Positions 30,009 to 38,466 of a stretch of 64,000 bases of DNA are shown here, piece by piece (within the stretch, counting starts at the first letter, position 1; every line of letters starts with the position of its first letter). The notes below the pieces were generated by a model. That model made no database searches, was not told where the DNA came from, and was given only the letters and a program-made list of their open reading frames with translations. The stretch is from assembly GCA_002694745.1 (NCBI GenBank), contig NZMY01000014.1, positions 62,001 to 126,000 of the forward strand. Reading direction: 5' to 3'. The position numbers and the translations under genes are program-made. Source of the DNA: Croceicoccus sp. (GTDB taxonomy: Bacteria > Pseudomonadota > Alphaproteobacteria > Sphingomonadales > Sphingomonadaceae).

Positions 30009-30751
30009 CAGCCGAGCTTTTCCATCACGTCGTCGGACACTTCGTAATTGCCCCAGACGGTCTGGACGTCGTCGTCGTCGTCCAGCGCATCGACCAGCTT
30101 GAACAATGTGCCTGCGGTGTCCTCGTCGACGTCGACGGTGATGTTGGGCTTCCACGCCAGCTTGACGTTCTCGGCCTCGCCCAGCGATTTTTCGAGGTTT
30201 CCGGCGACTTCGTGCAGCGCTTCCATCTGGGTCCAGATGACGTGGCCGTCCTCCGACGATTCGACGTCGTCGGCGCCGGCCTCGATCGCGGCCTCAAGCA
30301 CTTTTTCCTCGTCACCGGCGCTGGCGGGGTATTCGATCAGGCCCAGCCGTTCGAAGCCGTGCGAAACCGCACCCGCGGTGCCCAGGTTTCCGCCGTTCTT
30401 GCTGAACGCGGTGCGCACATTGGTCGCGGTGCGGTTGCGGTTGTCGGTCAGCGCCTCGACGATCAGGGCCACGCCGCCGGGGCCATAGCCCTCGTAACGG
30501 ATTTCCTCGTAATCGTCGCCTTCGTTGGCCGATGCCTTGTCGATCGCGCGCTGGATATTGTCCTTGGGCATCGACTGCGCCTTGGCGTTGTTCACGGCCA
30601 GGCGCAGGCGCGGGTTCATGTCGGGATCGGGCGTGCCCATCTTGGCCGCCACGGTGATCTCGCGCGAGAGCTTGGAGAACATGGCGGAGCGCTTCTTGTC
30701 CTGCGCGCCCTTGCGATGCATGATGTTCTTGAATTTGGAATGGCCGGCCAT
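30008..30751 (-). CDS. yebC: YebC/PmpR family transcriptional or translational regulator
   Basis: 247 residues, full length. It begins [21 protein letters not shown] and contains [21 protein letters not shown], both strong family signatures, and ends in the acidic [19 protein letters not shown] block. It acts in the cytoplasm; described roles include DNA-binding regulation and help with difficult translation stretches. It heads the yebC-DUF3147-ruvC group. Confidence 0.95.
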   Translation of the reverse strand: MAGHSKFKNIMHRKGAQDKKRSAMFSKLSREITVAAKMGTPDPDMNPRLRLAVNNAKAQSMPKDNIQRAIDKASANEGDDYEEIRYEGYGPGGVALIVEALTDNRNRTATNVRTAFSKNGGNLGTAGAVSHGFERLGLIEYPASAGDEEKVLEAAIEAGADDVESSEDGHVIWTQMEALHEVAGNLEKSLGEAENVKLAWKPNITVDVDEDTAGTLFKLVDALDDDDDVQTVWGNYEVSDDVMEKLG

Positions 30752-31079
30752 TGCCGCTTACGTCCTCAGTGTTGTTCGGTGTGCTTGTTCGGCTTTGGGC
30801 GCCCCTTACAGCAGGGGGCAGGGGCAGGGCAAGCGCGCGCGAAAAGTGACAAAGGTTACATGTCCTACACTCTCTGTCACCCGGTGCGAGGCCGCAGGAA
30901 TGCTGGTGTTCGCGGCCAAAAGTGACACGCCGGGGGGTCGGGGGAAATTTCACGGATTTGAAAGAGCATGCGTCACCTGATGACGAGCCCGATAGAAAAC
31001 GGCGCGCGAGTAGGACAATAAAACGACGCGAAAATAAGACGACGCGATAATCAAACGACGCAGGGGGGGCGCAGCAGCC
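30752..31079. other. Non-coding region with direct repeats
   Basis: About 328 bases between yebC and the VOC gene with no protein-like frame. AAAAGTGACA occurs at 30842-30851 and again at 30918-30927, 76 bases apart. A 16-base tandem repeat array lies at its right end. Promoters for both divergent genes should lie here. Confidence 0.5.
31015..31062. repeat. Three 16-base tandem repeats upstream of the VOC gene
   Basis: Successive copies ACAATAAAACGACGCG, AAAATAAGACGACGCG and ATAATCAAACGACGCA share A-rich left halves and the constant ACGACGC core. A degenerate copy (GATAGAAAACGGCGCG, 30991-31006) precedes them. The array ends 17 bases before the VOC start, so it could be an activator array or an iteron-like element. 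Confidence 0.6.
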
Positions 31080-31460
31080 ATGACCATCAGCCGCATCGAC
31101 CATATCAATATCAGCACGACCGATTTTGCCGCGACGGTCGCCTTTTACCGCGACATGCTGGGGCTGGTCCCCAAGCCGCCGCCGGGGATGGATCCCGAGC
31201 TGAACAGCTGGATGGTGGACGGGGCGGGCAATGCGCTGATCCACGTGAATACCCGCCCCGCCCCGCGCGAGCCGGGCCCGATCAACCATGTCGCCTTTGC
31301 CTGCACCGGCTATGACGACTACCTCGCCCGCCTGCGCGGCGCGGGGCACGAGGTGACGGAAAGCGATTTGCGCGACACCGCGGGCGTGCGGCAGATCTTC
31401 GTGTTCGGGCCGGAGGGGACGAGAGTGGAGTTGAATTTCAAAGAGCCGCCCGCGTCGTAA
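31080..31460 (+). CDS. VOC-family (glyoxalase/dioxygenase fold) protein
   Basis: 126 residues with two beta-alpha-beta-beta-beta modules. RIDHINISTTDFAATVAFYRDMLGL supplies the first metal-ligand His, NHVAFACTGYDDYLARLRGAG the second, and VFGPEGTRVELNF the Glu ligand, giving a probable His-His-Glu metal site. The reaction is not identifiable: lyase, dioxygenase and resistance proteins all share the fold. Preceded by GGGGGG and a tandem-repeat array. Confidence 0.82.
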   Translation: MTISRIDHINISTTDFAATVAFYRDMLGLVPKPPPGMDPELNSWMVDGAGNALIHVNTRPAPREPGPINHVAFACTGYDDYLARLRGAGHEVTESDLRDTAGVRQIFVFGPEGTRVELNFKEPPAS

Positions 31461-31729
31461 GGCGAGCATCGCAACGCGAGCGCAGCCTTAAGGCGCCAGT
31501 GGCGGCGACCCGGACGCCAAGAGCCTTTGGGACCGCAAGGGCCATCAGGCCCGCAGCGTGTCGTTCGACGTCACAGCCGCGGCTTTGCCATGGCTGGGGC
31601 CTGGCGCGGAGGTGAGCGAACGACGGCTTGCGGGGTTGTCGCGGGTTGGCTTGAGGGACGGATAGTCGAGATTAGCGAACTTGCAGTTCATGCAAATCCG
31701 AGAGAACCGCTCGCTTCATAGACAAGGTT

Positions 31730-31758
31730 TGCAAGCGCGATAGATCATGGCGCTTGCA
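31730..31758. repeat. 9-base inverted repeat upstream of the GH140-like gene
   Basis: TGCAAGCGC and GCGCTTGCA flank an 11-base spacer, about 90 bases before the glycosidase start. A possible hairpin or a spaced operator. Confidence 0.5.
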
Positions 31759-31777
31759 GGTCCTGAAAACTCGCTTA

Positions 31778-31791
31778 TGACACCGGTTACC
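31778..31791. promoter_or_regulatory. Weak LacI-family-like operator before the GH140-like gene
   Basis: TGACACCGGTTACC is centred on CCGG, like operators bound by some LacI-family sugar repressors, although only four of seven half-site positions are symmetric. It lies about 55 bases before the glycosidase start. Confidence 0.3.
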
Positions 31792-31845
31792 GCCTCGCAA
31801 GGCAATAACATCGAGGAGGCGTAATTCTGACGGGAGATACTTGCG

Positions 31846-33216
31846 ATGCGCGCCTTTTTCTTGAGTACAGTCGTGATTGCCATGCTGCAGTCTGCGCCAG
31901 TCGTACAAGCTCAAGCCCGCATTGAAGTGGCACCCGACGGGCGGCATCTGCAGGAAGAGGATGGCAAGCCGTTTTTTTATCTTGGTGACACCGCATGGGC
32001 TCTTTTCCACCGGCTGACACGAGAAGAGGCGGACCAGTATCTGCGGGACCGCGCCGCCAAGGGATTTACCGTCATCCAGGCCGTCGCTCTGGCAGAACTG
32101 CAGGGGTTGGACACGCCAAACGCCTATGGAGAGCTACCGCTCGTCAACAGGGATCCGTCAACACCGAATGAAGCCTATTTCGCTCATATCGATCATGTCA
32201 TTTCACGGGCGAACCAGCTGGGTCTGACCGTGGGACTTCTCCCGTCCTGGGGCCATTACTGGCGTGATGGCGACCGGAGAATTTTCGATGTAGAAAGCGC
32301 ACGCTCCTACGGACGATTCCTTGGCAATCGCTATCGCGACGCCAATGTAATCTGGATCCTTGGCGGCGATTCCAACGTCAGGTCTGATCAAGAGCGTTCG
32401 ATCATCGATGCAATTGCCCATGGGCTTGAGGACGGTGATGGCGGCAAACACCTTATCACCTTCCATCCGCGCGGCCCCGGCTTGGCATCGGAGCAATTGC
32501 GCGATGCGGAATGGCTCGACTTCTACATGAACCAGTCCTCCCACGCAGCGCGCAATCTCGATACGGGTCTCTATGTCGAACATGACCTCGCGCTCGAGCC
32601 CAAGCGGCCAGTGATCGACGGCGAACCTCGCTATGAGGGAATTCCAGTCGGTTTCTACAACGAAGGCTACGATCCCCGTCTGCGCTTCAACGATGACGAT
32701 GCACGGCAGGCGGCCTGGTGGTCCGTATTGGCGGGGGCGGCCGGGCATACCTATGGCAATAACAATGTCTGGCAAATGTGGGCTGCTGGACGGGAACCGG
32801 CGATCGGTGCCAACCGCCCATGGTTCGATGCAATTCAGGACCCAGGTGCCCGGCAAATGGGCTTCCTTCGTCACTTCATGGAAGAGCACGAGTTCCAGAC
32901 CCTCGAGCCGCGTCAGGATATTATACTGGACGGCCCTGCACATGGAGCGGCGAAAATTCGCGCCGCTCGCGCATCAGACGGTTCGCGCATAATCGTCTAT
33001 TCGCCTCAGGGCGAACCCTTCACCCTCGATCTGGGCGAGCTGGCTGGCGGCGGCATGCACACGCAGACATGGTTCGACCCGCGCTACGGTGCTGAATATC
33101 CGTTCCGCACCGAGCAAAACCAGGGCATCCAATCGTTTGATCCGCCCTCCTCCGGGCCGGGGACAGACTGGGTCTTGTTGCTGGAGGTTGAAGCCGAACA
33201 CGGTTCATCTCCATAG
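31846..33216 (+). CDS. DUF4038/GH140-type glycoside hydrolase, secreted
   Basis: 456 residues with a signal peptide (MRAFFLSTVVIAMLQSAPVVQA). The DUF4038 TIM-barrel runs from about residue 30 (GKPFFYLGDTAWALFHRLTREEA) and a small C-terminal beta domain follows (about 370-450, YSPQGEPFTLDLGELAG). Candidate catalytic acids are the Asp in LGGDSNVR and the Glu in PVIDGEPRYEG, corresponding to the GH140 pattern. Known GH140 members are apiosidases acting on pectin rhamnogalacturonan II, so plant-wall substrate is an inference. GGGAG precedes the ATG. GC content and codon use are visibly lower than neighbouring genes, suggesting horizontal acquisition. Confidence 0.8.
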   Translation: MRAFFLSTVVIAMLQSAPVVQAQARIEVAPDGRHLQEEDGKPFFYLGDTAWALFHRLTREEADQYLRDRAAKGFTVIQAVALAELQGLDTPNAYGELPLVNRDPSTPNEAYFAHIDHVISRANQLGLTVGLLPSWGHYWRDGDRRIFDVESARSYGRFLGNRYRDANVIWILGGDSNVRSDQERSIIDAIAHGLEDGDGGKHLITFHPRGPGLASEQLRDAEWLDFYMNQSSHAARNLDTGLYVEHDLALEPKRPVIDGEPRYEGIPVGFYNEGYDPRLRFNDDDARQAAWWSVLAGAAGHTYGNNNVWQMWAAGREPAIGANRPWFDAIQDPGARQMGFLRHFMEEHEFQTLEPRQDIILDGPAHGAAKIRAARASDGSRIIVYSPQGEPFTLDLGELAGGGMHTQTWFDPRYGAEYPFRTEQNQGIQSFDPPSSGPGTDWVLLLEVEAEHGSSP

Positions 33217-33403
33217 GCTTGGAGGTTTGGCAGATCTGTCTGAGGTCCAACCATGTGACGTGGTAAGCGTCCCCAAACTCGTCGCATCCTAAACCATAGC
33301 TCGAACCGCAATACCCCCCGAAATCAAACCTTAGCAGCTTTATCAAGCTTTCCGCACCATCCCCCCAGGGCACCACCCCCTTTCCCGCTCGTTACCCTGA
33401 CGC

Positions 33404-34687
33404 ATGGACAAACCGCTTTTCGAATTTGCGCCCTATCACCTGCTGATGGCCGGGTGCGGGCTGGTGATCATTTTCGCCTATTGGCTGCCGCGCTGGATTT
33501 CGGGGAAAGAGCCTGCCGCGTCGGGTCTGCTGATCATCGGCGGGCTGGCGGTGTTCGGGATCGTGCCCGGAATTCCGCAGGTGTTCAGCCCGGTCAACCG
33601 CCCCGGTTTCTGGGAAATCGCGTCGGAATTCGCGGTCATCATCGCGCTGTTCGGCACGGGCATCCGGATCGACCGGATCGCGGGGCGGGGGCTGTGGACG
33701 CCGACGGTGCGGCTGCTGGCGGTCGCGATGCCGCTGTGCATGGTCGCGGTGGCTGTGATGGGTACGCTGGCGGGCTTCGCATTGGGCAGCGCCATCCTGC
33801 TGGCCGCGGTGCTGGCGCCGACCGATCCGGTGCTGGCCGCCGACGTGCAGGTGGGCGCGCCGCTGGAGGGCCGCGAGCATCCGGTGCGCTTTGCGCTGAC
33901 GGCCGAGGCGGGGCTGAATGACGGGCTGGCGTTTCCGTTCGTCTATCTGGCGATCTTCGTCACCTCGATGGGGCTGGACCTGCAGGGCTGGGGCCTGGAA
34001 TGGGCGGGGTTCTACCTGCTCTACAAGATCGCGGTGGGGGTGCTGGCGGGCGTGCTCGCGGGCAAGCTGCTGGGGGCGGCGCTGTTTACCTGGCCGCGCG
34101 GGAATCCGCTGGCGGAAACGGGATCCGGCGTGATCGCGATGGCAGGCGTGCTGTTCACCTATGGCCTGACAGAGCTGGTCGAGGGATACGGTTTTATCGC
34201 GGCCTTCGTCATGGGCGTAGTGCTGCGCCTGCAAGAGCATGAGCACCAGTTCCATGGCCGCCTGCACAGCTTCTCGGAGGCGCTGGAGCATGCGGTGACG
34301 GCGATCTTGCTGGTGCTGCTGGGCGGGGCGATCCCCGATCTGCTGCCCTATCTGGGCTGGCGAGAGGCGATCATCGGGCTGGCGCTGGTGTTTGCGATCC
34401 GGCCCGCGTTCGGCATGCTGGCGCTGCTGGGGACGGATATGACGGTGAAGCAGCGCGGCGTGGTCGCGTTCTATGGCGTGCGGGGCATGGGGTCGATCTA
34501 TTACCTGGCCTATGCGGCGGGCGCGATCGACCTGCAGGACGCGGGGCCGCTGTGGGCGGTGGTCACTTTCACCATCGTGCTGTCGACACTGGTGCACGGG
34601 TTCAGCGCGGGTTCGGTGGTGAGTGCGGCGACATCTGATGAGGCGAAGGCGGCGGGGGCGAGAAAACCGGGGGCCAAAGAAGCCTGA
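33404..34687 (+). CDS. Cation:proton antiporter (CPA1/NhaP-type)
   Basis: 427 residues, about 12 membrane segments. Motifs include VLAPTDPVLAADVQVG and ALTAEAGLNDGLAFPFVYLAI (about residues 140-180), where the TDP and ND signatures mark the ion-binding acidic residues of the CPA1 family. It exchanges Na+ or K+ for protons at the inner membrane. No ion specificity can be read. It lies upstream of the PAP2 gene on the same strand with an inverted repeat between. Confidence 0.88.
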   Translation: MDKPLFEFAPYHLLMAGCGLVIIFAYWLPRWISGKEPAASGLLIIGGLAVFGIVPGIPQVFSPVNRPGFWEIASEFAVIIALFGTGIRIDRIAGRGLWTPTVRLLAVAMPLCMVAVAVMGTLAGFALGSAILLAAVLAPTDPVLAADVQVGAPLEGREHPVRFALTAEAGLNDGLAFPFVYLAIFVTSMGLDLQGWGLEWAGFYLLYKIAVGVLAGVLAGKLLGAALFTWPRGNPLAETGSGVIAMAGVLFTYGLTELVEGYGFIAAFVMGVVLRLQEHEHQFHGRLHSFSEALEHAVTAILLVLLGGAIPDLLPYLGWREAIIGLALVFAIRPAFGMLALLGTDMTVKQRGVVAFYGVRGMGSIYYLAYAAGAIDLQDAGPLWAVVTFTIVLSTLVHGFSAGSVVSAATSDEAKAAGARKPGAKEA

Positions 34688-34711
34688 CCGGCGTGGGTGC
34701 GCGGGGCTTCA

Positions 34712-34731
34712 GCGATATTTAACCATATCGC
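34712..34731. repeat. 7-base inverted repeat between antiporter and PAP2 genes
   Basis: GCGATAT and ATATCGC around TTAACC. It could be a weak terminator after the antiporter or an operator before the PAP2 gene. Confidence 0.4.
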
Positions 34732-34773
34732 GGCATTGCCATGGCAGGAGCAACCGCCGGGTAATCCCATTCG

Positions 34774-35841
34774 ATGAGCGTGCACGATCCAGATTGCCTT
34801 ACCCCTCAGCGTGAAGGGGGGCACCATGAAGAAAAGCGTCTGCGCGAGGCGGAGCCCTATGGCGGCTGGCCTCTGCCCGAGGTCGCGATCCTACTGGCGG
34901 GGATCTGCGCGGCGCTGGTGGTCGCGTTCGTCAATGATTTGCCGATCTTGCTGCCCAGCCAGAAGGCACTGGGTGCGTTCGGAGTGCATTACCTTGTCCC
35001 GGTGGTGACGCTGATCGGGTGGGGATTGCTGATTCTGCGCAACCGCCAGCCCAGGGTGCTGGTCTATCTGGCGGCTGCTTTCGTCTGCTATCTCGGCGTA
35101 CTGATCGTGCACTTCAATCTGAAGCTGTGGGTGACGGCGGTGAACGGCGCGAACCATGACGCGGCCTTCATGCGCTCCGACCGGGCCCTGCAGCCGGTGG
35201 TCGATGCCTGTTTCGCGGTCCGGCACTGGCTGGCGGACCGGCTGGGCAATATCGACGCGGCCTATCTGTTTGCCTTTATCGCCATGTTCTACGCCAGCTT
35301 CATCGTGCACGCGGTGCGCGATATCGCGGTGTTCCGGCGGCTGGTGGTGGCGGTGTTCTGCGTCCATCTGCTCGGGGCGGCGGGCTATCTGACGTGGCCT
35401 GCGCTGGGGCCGTTCATCTACGAGGACGGGGCCAATGCCGTCGCCAGCGCCGCGCAGGCCGACATGCAGCGGCTGGTCGCGGCGATCCGGGCGGGCGGCG
35501 CGGACTGGCTGGCGGTGCATGGCCGCGCCAATCTGCTGGCGGGCCCTGCGGCGATGCCGTCGCTGCACACCGCCGTATCGGCGATCTTCGTGATCTTTGC
35601 CTGGCGCCACGAACGCTGGCTGCTGTGCGCCTATGTGCCGCTGTTCGCCTTCATCCTGGTCGAGGCGGTGGCGACGCGCTGGCATTATGTCGTCGACCTG
35701 GCGGCGGGCGGCGTGCTGGCGTTTGCCTGCGTGGCCATCGCCGATCTGGTCTATCGCCCGGCGAAACGCGCTTCGCGGGCGCTGGACGATACGCCTTGGT
35801 CCGCCGCCGGGGAGCCTAAAGCAGCAATTGCCACCAGCTGA
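34774..35841 (+). CDS. PAP2-superfamily (inositolphosphotransferase/phosphatase-like) membrane protein
   Basis: 355 residues with several membrane spans. The PAP2 catalytic motifs are MPSLHTAVSA (containing the S-L-H-T of motif 2, about residue 263) and TRWHYVVDLAAGG (motif 3, catalytic His). This SLHT/HYxxD pattern is the Aur1/Ipt1-like branch (PAP2_3), which acts on lipid phosphates or transfers phosphoinositol; the substrate is unknown. Its 3' end overlaps the convergent GNAT gene by 26 bases. Confidence 0.83.
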   Translation: MSVHDPDCLTPQREGGHHEEKRLREAEPYGGWPLPEVAILLAGICAALVVAFVNDLPILLPSQKALGAFGVHYLVPVVTLIGWGLLILRNRQPRVLVYLAAAFVCYLGVLIVHFNLKLWVTAVNGANHDAAFMRSDRALQPVVDACFAVRHWLADRLGNIDAAYLFAFIAMFYASFIVHAVRDIAVFRRLVVAVFCVHLLGAAGYLTWPALGPFIYEDGANAVASAAQADMQRLVAAIRAGGADWLAVHGRANLLAGPAAMPSLHTAVSAIFVIFAWRHERWLLCAYVPLFAFILVEAVATRWHYVVDLAAGGVLAFACVAIADLVYRPAKRASRALDDTPWSAAGEPKAAIATS

Positions 35842-36307
35842 CGTCGCGCCAGTCCTCCAGCTTCCAGCCGACCTCTTTATAGACGCCGACCTGTTCGAAG
35901 CCGAAGCTCTTGTGCAATGCGATGCTGGGGTCGTTCGGTAACGAAATGCCCGCGAAAGCCGCGTGATAGCGGTCCTTCAGCATCGGCAGCAGCGCCGAAT
36001 ACAGGGCGGTGCCCACGCCGCGCCGCGCCATCGACGGATCGACATAGACCGCCACGTCGCACGACGAGCTGTAGGCATCGCGCGAGCGGTGCGGGCTGCC
36101 ATAGGCATAGCCGATCACCGCCATGCCTCGCACCGCGACCAGCCAGCCATAGGTGCCGCCCCACGCGCTGATGCGCTTCAGCATTTCGCCTGCAGATGGC
36201 GGCTGGGTTTCGAAGCTGATCCATGTGTCGGTGACGAAGGGGGCGTAGATCGCGGCGCAGGAGGCGGCGTCGTCCGCCCGCGCGCGCCTGATGCGGAAAT
36301 CAGTCAA
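35816..36307 (-). CDS. GNAT acetyltransferase, phosphinothricin-acetyltransferase-like
   Basis: 163 residues from TTG 36307 (LTDFRIRRARADDAASCAAIYAPFV). The motif DTWISFETQPPSAGEM and the acetyl-CoA loop VDPSMARRGVGTALYSALL (about residues 92-110) match the Bar/Pat/YncA branch, which acetylates phosphinothricin, methionine sulfoximine or related amino acids. The open frame extends far upstream, but the extension is unlike any acetyltransferase. The start codon is uncertain, as no strong ribosome site is visible. It converges on the PAP2 gene with a 26-base overlap. Confidence 0.82.
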   Translation of the reverse strand: MTDFRIRRARADDAASCAAIYAPFVTDTWISFETQPPSAGEMLKRISAWGGTYGWLVAVRGMAVIGYAYGSPHRSRDAYSSSCDVAVYVDPSMARRGVGTALYSALLPMLKDRYHAAFAGISLPNDPSIALHKSFGFEQVGVYKEVGWKLEDWRDVSWWQLLL

Positions 36308-36345
36308 GCTGTTATCAATCCGGTTCTGTTGGGTCTGGTTCGGCT

Positions 36346-36705
36346 TCAGGCCAGCACGACCGCGGTGCCCGACACGCTGACCATCAGCATCGAGCCGTTC
36401 TGGCCCAGCACCTCGTAATCGATTTCGACGCCGATCACGCCATTGCCGCCCAGCGACAAAGCCTCCTGCCGCATTTCGGCCAGCGCTTCCTTGCGCGCGC
36501 GGGCCAGCACTTCCTCGTACTTGCCCGAACGTCCGCCGACGAGGTCGGTGATCGAGGCGAAGATGTCGCGGAACAGGTTCGCGCCGACGATCACCTCGCC
36601 CGTGACGATGCCCAGATAGTCGCGCACCGCGCGCCCTTCGACCACGGCGGTGGTGGTGACCAGCATGCCGCCGCCGTCGCCTTCGTTGCTCCAGGGATTG
36701 GCCAT
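36346..36705 (-). CDS. YbjQ family (UPF0145) protein
   Basis: 119 residues: [34 protein letters not shown] and later [29 protein letters not shown] are the conserved YbjQ blocks, ending in a strand [14 protein letters not shown]. Sometimes labelled heavy-metal-binding domain; the function is not known. AGGAGAG lies just before the ATG. It is 38 bases upstream of the GNAT gene, possibly one transcript. Confidence 0.9.
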   Translation of the reverse strand: MANPWSNEGDGGGMLVTTTAVVEGRAVRDYLGIVTGEVIVGANLFRDIFASITDLVGGRSGKYEEVLARARKEALAEMRQEALSLGGNGVIGVEIDYEVLGQNGSMLMVSVSGTAVVLA

Positions 36706-36858
36706 CGTCTCGCTCTCCTGCCTGACGGGGCCAGCGCCGCCCCGATGTCCTCGCTGGGCACCGCTTTAGCCTGCCCGCGCGCGCTGGCAAGCCACCCGGC
36801 GGACCAGAGGACAGGCAGCGGCGACCGGCCGAGTATGGGTGTCAGGCAGGCGCGGCGT

Positions 36859-38466
36859 TTACTGGCCGCCAGCCTCCGCGACCGGTGTGAAAAGCAGGTC
36901 CCTGTAATCCCAGCTGAAATCCGCCACGGGTGAGACCGCCTTCATCGTGATCCGGTCGACCGCGCCATCGGCGTCCAGCTGGAAGGTGACATAGGCAGGC
37001 TCGAACCCCTCCTCGCTATAGCGGGTGACGAAGGTGTCGTATTGCCAGTGCTCCAGCGTAGCGGTGACGCCCTGCCAGTGCGGGTAATCGACCTTGAGCG
37101 CGCCGTTCCGCTCGGTGATGCTTATCGTGCCGAACCATGGGTCGTTGTAGCGTCCCGCATAGGCCGACAGCGGGCGCGAGGGGCCGACGTCGGCGGGCTT
37201 CGCCTCGGGCGCGGCGAGCGCCTTGGCGGCATTGCCGAAATAATCGTCGATGAACTTGCCGAAGGCGGCGGGCCAGTCGTTGCCCTCGATCCCAAGGTAG
37301 TGGTCGATCAGTTCGAACTGCAGGCCGGTCAGCAGGCCCGCTTCCTCGCTGTTGGTGGCAAGAAAGATGCCGACATCCTGTTCGGGCAGCAGGATCAGCC
37401 GCGTGATCGATCCATAGACGCCGCCGCCGTGCATGATAACCCGCGTGCCGTGATAGTCGCGCACGTTCCAGCCCAGCGCATAGGTGTTGAACAGCGGCGC
37501 GGTCTGGTCGAGCGGGGCGGGAAAGCCGGGGGCGGGCATCAGAACCGCGGGCTTCCACATTTCGCGGCCCTGTTCCTCGCTGAACAGGCGCCTGTCCTCG
37601 GGGCCGGTATCGGGCAGGTCGCCGTGGGCCAGCTGCGCCTCGATCCAGCGGGCCATGTCGTTGGCGCTGGCGGCGATCCCGCCCGCCGGCGCGGCGACCT
37701 GCGCGACGACAAGCGAATCGTCCAGCCGCTCCATCGTGCCAAGGCCGCGGATCGGGCCGTCGATGCGCGCATGCGGATCGGCGATCAGCCTTTCGTCGCC
37801 GCGCTGGTCGTTCTGCACCGTGGCGCGGGTCATGCCGGCGGGGCGCAGGATGCGTTCGGTGGTGAACTGTTCCCAGCTTTGCCCGCTGACCCGTTCGATC
37901 AGGCGGCCCGCAACCATGTAGAGGATGTTGTCATAGGCATAGCTGCCGCGGAAATCGTTCTTGATCGGGATATTGCCCAGCCGCTCGACCACGTCGGCGC
38001 GTGTCAGGCTGCTGCGCGGCACGAACAGCAGATCGCCCGCGCCCAGCCCCAGCCCGCTGCGATGGACGAGCAGGTCGCGCACCGTCATCTCGCGCGTGAT
38101 CCATGCGTCGGCCATGCGGAATTCGGGCATGTGGTCGATCACCGGATCGTCCCACGCGATCTTGCCGTCGTCGACGAGTATGGCGAGCCCGGCGGCGGTG
38201 AACGCCTTGGTGACCGAACCGATCGCGAAATTGGTGTCGGCGGTGACCTGCACGGGATTGTCCAGATCGGTGACGCCGAAGCCCTTGGCGAAGGTGACTT
38301 CGCCGTTTTCGACAATGGCGACCGATGCGCCGGGCGCGCCGAATGTGTCCAGCAGCGCGTCCACCCGCGCTTCCAGTTCGGCGGGCGGTTCGGCGGCGGC
38401 CGGGGCCGCGGCAAGGCACAGGACGAGCGAGACGGGCGCCAGCAGGCGCGGCAATGTGCGGATCAT
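36859..38466 (-). CDS. Serine hydrolase, class C beta-lactamase-like, exported
   Basis: 535 residues with a signal peptide (RTLPRLLAPVSLVLCLAAAPAAA). The beta-lactamase/transpeptidase fold has nucleophile Ser84 in IGSVTKAF (S-x-x-K), Tyr in YAYDNILY (Y-x-N) and a third motif HGGGVYGS. A C-terminal lipocalin-like domain of about 120 residues (PLSAYAGRYNDPWFGTISI onward) follows, as in D-aminopeptidases and esterases of the family. Last gene of a four-gene operon with a peptide transporter and dipeptide epimerase; ATGA overlap with the transporter. A D-aminopeptidase or peptidase role on small peptides is inferred from this context. Confidence 0.83.
   Translation of the reverse strand: MIRTLPRLLAPVSLVLCLAAAPAAAEPPAELEARVDALLDTFGAPGASVAIVENGEVTFAKGFGVTDLDNPVQVTADTNFAIGSVTKAFTAAGLAILVDDGKIAWDDPVIDHMPEFRMADAWITREMTVRDLLVHRSGLGLGAGDLLFVPRSSLTRADVVERLGNIPIKNDFRGSYAYDNILYMVAGRLIERVSGQSWEQFTTERILRPAGMTRATVQNDQRGDERLIADPHARIDGPIRGLGTMERLDDSLVVAQVAAPAGGIAASANDMARWIEAQLAHGDLPDTGPEDRRLFSEEQGREMWKPAVLMPAPGFPAPLDQTAPLFNTYALGWNVRDYHGTRVIMHGGGVYGSITRLILLPEQDVGIFLATNSEEAGLLTGLQFELIDHYLGIEGNDWPAAFGKFIDDYFGNAAKALAAPEAKPADVGPSRPLSAYAGRYNDPWFGTISITERNGALKVDYPHWQGVTATLEHWQYDTFVTRYSEEGFEPAYVTFQLDADGAVDRITMKAVSPVADFSWDYRDLLFTPVAEAGGQ

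Larger units (their letters stand above)
31461..31845. other. Intergenic region at the border of a lower-GC segment
   Basis: About 385 bases. The left half is GC-rich without a convincing frame; from about 31670 composition drops and stays lower through the glycosidase gene. The right part holds a 9-base inverted repeat and a LacI-operator-like palindrome. No mobile-element ends or tRNA were seen. Confidence 0.5.
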
